This document shows positions 7,159 to 12,641 of a stretch of DNA of 12,641 bases, piece after piece; within the stretch, counting starts at the first letter, position 1; the number at the start of each line of letters is the position of its first letter. A program made the translations under genes and the position numbers. The DNA comes from Paraglomus occultum. Taxonomy: Eukaryota > Glomeromycota > Glomeromycetes > Paraglomerales > Paraglomeraceae. The notes under the pieces were generated by a model that searched no databases, had not been told where the DNA came from, and saw only the letters and a list, made by a program, of their open reading frames with translations. The DNA is taken from positions 1-12,641 of the forward strand of contig CAJVPJ010001069.1 in assembly GCA_910592205.1 (NCBI GenBank), read 5' to 3'.

Positions 7159-10019
7159 ATGTTGCAGTTTTTTCAACGTCATAGGATTCACGGTTTTGTA
7201 AAAGTCAACATAGCTAGACAGAACCTTTGTAGACCAGCGGTCTATTCAACGGCCGCAGCACGCTCTCGGAAATTAAACGATGATATCTCGGTATTATCGC
7301 CATACGAGTGAGTATCCATCGACCGGGATTCGAGGGATTCGAGGGATTTTGTCGTTTATTGATATTTCATGACGGTTTTTGCTCGGGACTTGACTTCCAC
7401 TACCCGATTTTAATGGTTGTCCGTTCTCTACATTAATTAGACAAAAATCAATTCATCAGGTGATGATGGATATTCAAGAAGCTCGATCATCCTACCAGTC
7501 AGCAAAATTGGACTTGACAGATTCGATTATAGAAGAGAAAAACACTAGAGAATCTCCCGAAGCGTTGTTTGGCAGAAAGAAGTTAGGCTGGGTTATGCTC
7601 CCAGAATGGTTAAATTCAGCCGTTTCAAATATTCTAGCAGGTATTGTTAATGAGAATTGAATTGCACGAGGGGCCATTCAAGTTTTGATGATAGTTTGAA
7701 ATTTGATAGATTATGATGATAAATTACTCCAGATGGATACGATACGTATATACGATTCATTGAGATCGACGACAGGATATACCGAATCATCTTTGCAGAA
7801 ATATGATTCTCAAGGTAAGTATGCTTGTTTCGTGCCGTTACTGCATGCGCGATCTAATTTATTATTCTTCACTAGTGCCTATGTTTCCGCAATGTAAAAT
7901 GTCAAATGAAGGCTTTAAGAAATCTTTAACAGATGTTCCGATACATCCTCACATTCTTTCTTATGGGGTTCGAGAATCAATGGCATATATTGCTGGACTT
8001 TTGCCTATAACATTTGGCCCAATATATAATGTACTTACAGAGCTAAGCAGAAGAATACCGACATTTACTCCACGGAATATTCTCGATTTCGGGACTGGAC
8101 CCGGCACTGCGATATGGTTAATAGAGAGCAGCATGCTTATGATTTAACAGTTTTGCGTATTAATCGTTAGATTTTTTTATATAGGGCATCGCATGAAATA
8201 TGGGGAAAAAATGTAGAAAATTATATGGGAATAGATGTATCAGAAGCAATGATTAAGATGGCGGAAACACTTTCAACGTGTCTGTAACAAGAAACTTTTT
8301 CTGGTGTTTAGGTACTTCATCTTTTTCTTAACTGAAAACGATTTATTATTGTAGACCAAGTCGGTGACGAAGGCATAAGGAACGTCGAATTTACTCAGTA
8401 CTTATCATACAAGTCGAACGTGAGCAAACAAAAAAAAACAGTTTTTATTATTTTTGTTGTGTATTCGCGTTAATATTATACCAAATTATAGGAGCATAAA
8501 CACGATATGGTAATCAGTGCATTCACGTTCAATGAGTTACCAACAGAACAAGTCAAAAATATTGTGCTTGAGACACTTTGGAAGTCTACACAAGATATTC
8601 TGGTTAGTTTCGTATTGCAATTAACTATTTAATGAACGGGATTTTTAAAGCAATTGACTTAATAGGTACTTATAGAGAGAGGAACTCCGGCCGGATTCCA
8701 GGCGATAGCTCACGCAAGACAAAAAATCTTGCAAATGGAGAATAAGAAAACCGACTCGAATACTATTGCAGATGCAGGAACAACGGTTGGGCTAGTAGGG
8801 GCACATGTTGTCGCACCGGTAACGATCTCGTGCCTGCGTTTCGCATTCGTCTACGCGTCATGAAATAACGGATTAATAAATCCTAATTACTAGTGCCCTC
8901 ACGATGGCGTATGCCCTTTATTGAATACGAGAAACTGGTGCCATTTCTCTCAGAAAGTAAACCGACCGACTTTTCTTGTAAGTCATTCAAGACGGTGCAG
9001 CTCTGCCTTATAATTCATTGGCATTTATATGATAGTTCTGTACAGATGAATGTCAAAGGCGCTAAGCTCAATTTTGAGAATTCGAAGTATTCATATGTCA
9101 TACTAAGGAAAGGACCACGTCCAACTGTTAACTTGTGCGATAGTCAACAATCAGGTAGGTGGTCGACCAAAAGCAATAACCTGGCTCGGATCTATTATTA
9201 TAAGTTTAGCTATTTCTGCTTGTTGATCTTTATTACCTAAGACGTTAATGTAATGTAACATTGTGTAGATTATATAGACGCCTCTTATGAATGGCCGAGA
9301 TTAGTCGCACCTCCAATGAAGCGTCATGGCCATGTGATCATGGATTATTGCTCGAAGACCGGTAAGTATACATGAGAAGCACAGACGCTGAATATTCAAT
9401 TTAGGGCGGATAATCTGTCGAAATAATGCACGATTGTCAAGCAAAAATTTAACGTTCGAGACGGAATTGTAGTTATGTTATCCTTTGTTTTTACTTCTCT
9501 CCTAACCATTACCGTGAAGGTCACATCGAAAGAATGATCATTCCAAAATCGCAAGGTAAAATACCATACAAGGATGCGAGAAAAGTCGCATGGGGCGATC
9601 TCTTTCCTCACAGTCCTAAGAAACCTGCTACAAGACGATGGTCGCAGTCAGAATTGGAATCTGATCTGGATGGTCTGGACGATGAAAGTCTGGACGCTGA
9701 TACGGGGGAAGTGGTTTCTGAGCTAGAACCGATTGGCTTGTCAGACGATGTTACAAATGTGGAGCCATTACCGAAAATTAAAACCAAGCAGAGATCGGGA
9801 AAGCACGACAAGAGAAAGTCTCAAAAGTCAAAAACAGCGTGGAAATATGAACCTTCAGCTGATCAACTATCTACAAGAGGGCAGAAGCATCGAGAAGCCC
9901 TTGAAGATAGGCGTGTTGACGTTAAGCGTATTAGTGATGAGTATGACTATGGTAACTACGAAGAGTATGATGACAATATTGACATTGATAGTTATAGACA
10001 CAGCCGTAAAATTGAATAG
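7159..10019 (+). CDS. RSM22: Mitochondrial Rsm22/METTL17-type ribosome assembly factor
   Basis: Twelve exons: 7159-7307, 7441-7640, 7710-7814, 7876-8116, 8185-8283, 8380-8419, 8492-8602, 8666-8818, 8894-8977, 9046-9154, 9269-9361 and 9520-10019, about 627 aa in one frame. The first 40 residues are rich in Arg/Ala/Ser without acids, a typical mitochondrial presequence. A methyltransferase fold follows: SAM motif ILDFGTGPGTAIW (220-232), MGIDVSEAMIKMAE, DMVISAFTFNELP and the family signature LVLIERGTPAGF. CPHDGVCPL...WC (Cys 367, 373, 382) plus Cys458 in VIMDYC match the four cysteines known in METTL17 to bind an iron-sulphur cluster. RKGPRP, SYEWPRL and WGDLFPH complete the family pattern. The last 110 or so residues are a charged, Asp/Glu- and Lys-rich tail. 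The known family role is maturation of the mitochondrial small ribosomal subunit. The exon 5/6 junction is uncertain: a stronger acceptor at 8354 would add a readable VGDEGIRN segment but breaks phase. Confidence 0.92.
7325..7348 (+). repeat. Nine-bp tandem repeat inside RSM22 intron 1
   Basis: The unit gggattcga is repeated at 7325-7333 and 7334-7342, followed by a partial copy gggatt. It lies just after the GTGAGT donor of the first intron. It has no visible coding or splicing role and is probably a replication-slippage product. Confidence 0.55.
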
Positions 10020-10209
10020 TTAGTGAAAAATCAAATGACCTTATTATTGTAAATAGACGACTTTTCAATCCAGCATGCGTGCGTGATCAAAATACCAACT
10101 ATCCTTTAATGTGCGTCAATTGCTGAGCTTTTGGCTGGAGATCCAACGCGTTATGTTTCCTAATTGACAATGTGATATCAACAGATGGCACAATGCGGTA
10201 ATTGCGTCG
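10020..10209. other. Convergent intergenic gap shared by two 3' ends
   Basis: RSM22 ends at 10019 on the plus strand and the acyl-CoA synthetase frame ends at 10210 on the minus strand, so both 3' untranslated regions must fit in or overlap across this gap. No canonical AATAAA was seen on either strand. None of the three minus-strand frames contains the missing C-terminal acyl-CoA synthetase motifs. Confidence 0.5.
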
Positions 10210-12641
10210 TCAATATTTATGCATTATACATACCATCTTCCGATCAATGATCTTTAGCGTACCGTTCGGTAAGATCATACCGACGTCTCCAGTATGCAGC
10301 CAACCCTCAGAATCAATTATCTGTGCCGTTACTTCTCGTTGCTTGTAGTAACCTTTCATAACATTTGGTCCACGAACACAAATCTAAAAGATAAAAATGT
10401 AGTAATGGGTTGGTAGTGAAATAAAGTCTAGTGCTATTCATCGTCATCACTTACTTCTCCACGTGGGTTCGGCTGATCTTCGACAGTATATGCTTTCTCT
10501 TCATAGTTTATTAACTTGATTTCATTGCATGGTAACGGGCCTCCGGCATGACTCTCATGACCTAAAGAATCGGCTGCTTGATAGTCGTAAACCGTATTTG
10601 CCGTTACAGCTCCGCTGCATTGGGTTAATCCATACAATTGAATAACTTGACATCCAGCAGTTATTCTCAAAAAGTCAAGTAATGTTTGCGAGACTGGACC
10701 TAATATACGTTAACCACAGCCTTGTTAGGACATAGATCAATCAAGAGCTACTTCACATGGTGATGCCTCATATACGTACCGGAACTGCATACAGCAGCAC
10801 GAACTTTGCCTCCAAAGAGTGCTTTAATTTTGTTGAATACTAATACATCCCAAATGGAACTAACGAGTAATCTTCCCTTCTTCAGTTGTGCCTTTTTAGC
10901 GTTCACCCCCTTATTGAACAAATAGCTATTCCCATACTGTTGCATAATTTGGTCATGGTATTTTGCGAGGAAACGAGGAGTGCTAACAGATCATATTGTA
11001 AGTTTCAAAATCCTCTCATACGTCGAAACGAAATTCATACAATTGTTTCAAACAACCTACACTCACACAGTGAATATAGTTGGCTGTGCTGCCTGAGCAT
11101 CGTCAAGAACTTTGGATACATCGCCACGGTAAAATGCAATAGACGCACCTTTGAACATCATCGTAATGATAACAATTCTTTCAAAAATTTGAGCTGTTTT
11201 TCAAACATAAATAAAAAAGCGTCGTTATTATTATTATACTTCATATCCACAAGCCATAAAAATAACCAAATCCATTTTACCGATCGGTAAATATGACAGG
11301 TGCCTGTCTGCTGACGTTGCCTTCAGTGTTGACATTGCGGCCGATAGGCCGGCTGATTGCAAACCGCGTTAAAGCTATTCATCAGTTTTAAGTGATACAG
11401 TAACAATCCGGTTATAAACAACGTACCGACATTAGCTACAATGTTCTGTATCAATAAAGTTAGATTTGGTAAGATGCAGATAAAATAATGTTTATTCTGT
11501 CCAATATACTTGCCTTGTGTGTCAACTCAACGCCTTTTGGATGCTATGGATGCATTATGCGTGAGTGATAATAGTATTATGATATAAATCTCACTAGACT
11601 ATACATACACCAGAAGTAATGCCACTCGAATATACAATCGTTGCGGTATCATCGGGCTCTACAACATGAAAAATGTTAACAAAATTGTATATATTCCGTC
11701 CTGGTAATATCATATGTCGTACCTGGTAATACGTGGTCAAGCAGTTTCTGTGCACCTAATCTTTCAACTTCAACAAATGTCTTTACGACAAGTCCCAACG
11801 CTTCAATTTTTGATCTCTGATCAGAGGGAATATCCGTTTCCGCCACGACAATGTATTTCAATAAGCTACATGACGGAGCTGCCGAGAGAACTAGTGGCAA
11901 AGTATCTTTTGACACAATAACAGAAGTGATGCCAGTCTGCTTAATTTCATTTATTATGTCCGATAATTGCGGGCGAATACTTTGCAGCGCCACGACCACA
12001 AGGCTATAATGGTGAGATGCTTTGTAGCAAATTGATATATATATAAGAATACAGTTATAGATATAAAAGAAGCTTGATGATAGTGTTTGATAGACTCACC
12101 AAGATCAGCTATTACCCATTCTACATAATGAAAGAAAGATAATTAGAGTCTACACGATCAAAAAGGACTCGTCCAGATCTGACATATTTCTTAATCGTGG
12201 ATACCTGGCCTGCTGTTCATTAGAATACCAAACATGTTCTGTGTTTTTGGAACTAAACCAGCGAATTCGATCAATCCTGATCCAAAGTTGGAGAGCCTCT
12301 TGCTAATCTCATCTAGAAATAATTTGTATTTAATACATAATATAAAAATTTTATGATGCTTGTCTGGTAAATGAACAATTGGCTTGTTTATCTGATGCAA
12401 AAGCCTATGATGTTCAAATAAATCTTACCATACGTTTGCTATTTGGAATGATGGGTATATGGTTAATGATAATATAGCAAGCGGTAACACTTTCATATGC
12501 GAAATCAATACATACCCAAGTGTACAAACTATCTGGACCCCTAACACCAAGAAACTTGTCTCCCTGTGAAGCGCCAGCTTTGAACAAATCAGCGATTGTC
12601 TTTACACCTTTTTCTGGGTTAGATAGCAAGGCCATTCCGTG
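10210..12641 (-). CDS. Long-chain acyl-CoA synthetase, partial 5', shortened C-terminus
   Basis: Thirteen exons on the minus strand: 12516-12641 (continuing past the edge), 12429-12438, 12205-12312, 12100-12120, 11723-12019, 11609-11658, 11514-11543, 11427-11445, 11281-11352, 11067-11193, 10780-10982, 10455-10699 and 10234-10383, joined in one frame. The family activates fatty acids to acyl-CoA with ATP in the ER, peroxisome or lipid-droplet membrane. Family motifs in order: PEKGVKTI, YTWQTYDEI, GILMNSRPEWVIADLA, TIVYSSGITSGHPKG (the AMP-binding P-loop), ELTHKNIVANV, RHLSYLPIAQIFER, FKGASIAFYRGDV, PRFLAKYHDQI, IWDVLVFNKI, VIQLYGLTQCSG, GGPLPCNEIKL, PRGEICVRGPNVMKGYY, EGWLHTGDVG and ILPNGTLKIIDRK. 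Changes are YTSGTTG to YSSGITSG, the usual Glu of YGLTE to Gln, and LAH to IAQ. After DRKM the frame reads seven codons to a TGA at 10210, so the C-terminal subdomain with the A10 lysine is absent. It may be a pseudoenzyme or a decaying copy. Confidence 0.9.
11446..11513 (-). other. GC-AG intron in the acyl-CoA synthetase gene
   Basis: The exon ending ELTHK (11514) is followed by GCAAGT rather than GT, and the next exon (NIVANV, starting 11445) follows a TATTGATACAG acceptor. The join restores the family motif ELTHKNIVANV. The only nearby GT gives an immediate frameshift to a stop. GC-AG introns are a known minor class spliced by the ordinary spliceosome, usually with an otherwise strong donor as here. 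Confidence 0.75.
12429..12438 (-). other. Ten-nucleotide microexon in the acyl-CoA synthetase gene
   Basis: The bases caaacgtatg are flanked by an AG acceptor (with a CATTAACC-like branch site upstream) and a GTAAGA donor. Including them gives YTW-QTYD-EISKRL, matching the family pattern at this point. Omitting them shifts the frame. The preceding intron is 12439-12515 and the following one 12313-12428. Confidence 0.75.

Noticed and set aside
9608-10023. Open frames of 67 (minus) and 96 (plus) codons in the last RSM22 exon
   Set aside because: They overlap the RSM22 tail in other frames and give no recognisable product; the RSM22 frame is fixed by the preceding exons.
10886-11290. Plus-strand open frame of 134 codons
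   Set aside because: It is antisense to three acyl-CoA synthetase exons that join in frame with family motifs.
12005-12010. Acceptor TTATAG (AG read from 12004-12005) just before LVVVALQ in the acyl-CoA synthetase
   Set aside because: It gives the wrong phase; the acceptor CTACAAAG ending at 12020 keeps the frame and adds ASHHYS, matching the family at this point.
1-12641. CRISPR arrays, rRNA, tRNA genes, bacterial operons or a multi-gene defence system
   Set aside because: No regularly spaced repeats, no conserved rRNA blocks and no convincing cloverleaf were seen; the intron-rich genes are eukaryotic and functionally unrelated.

Overview
The window looks like nuclear DNA of a filamentous fungus, most likely an arbuscular-mycorrhizal fungus (Glomeromycotina). 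The grounds are three genes split by many short introns (about 60-160 bp, mostly GTAAGT/GTATGT-type donors), a kinase-plus-Sel1-repeat protein of the kind greatly expanded in Glomeromycotina, and Tc1/mariner remains in AT-rich spacer. The species cannot be named from sequence alone. There are no bacterial operons, CRISPR arrays, rRNA genes or convincing tRNA genes.

Layout. Positions 1-4125 are gene-poor and repeat-rich: a short GGGTC-type repeat at the left edge, a small 30-bp terminal-inverted-repeat element (465-618), a 16-nt poly-C run (729-744), one unassigned minus-strand open frame (829-1149), about 1.2 kb of AT-rich spacer, and a decayed Tc1/mariner transposase (2501-3096) that reads as three frame-consistent blocks with one internal TAG. 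Positions 4126-5899 (minus) hold a four-exon kinase-like/Sel1-repeat gene in which every canonical catalytic motif is lost. Positions 5900-7158 are a 1.26-kb divergent intergenic region. Positions 7159-10019 (plus) hold a 12-exon RSM22/METTL17-type mitochondrial ribosome assembly factor with a recognisable targeting presequence. Positions 10210-12641 (minus) hold at least 13 exons of a long-chain acyl-CoA synthetase that continues past the right edge. It contains exons of only 10, 19, 21 and 30 nt and one GC-AG intron, and it stops before the usual C-terminal domain.

How the genes relate. They are separate transcription units: kinase-like and RSM22 are divergent, RSM22 and the acyl-CoA synthetase converge with about 190 bp between stop codons. 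I see no shared pathway. The most noteworthy items are the pseudokinase-Sel1 fusion and the C-terminally truncated, motif-altered acyl-CoA synthetase whose splicing frame is nevertheless intact. All exon models were built by eye from splice motifs, reading phase and remembered family motifs; none was tested by alignment or RNA data.
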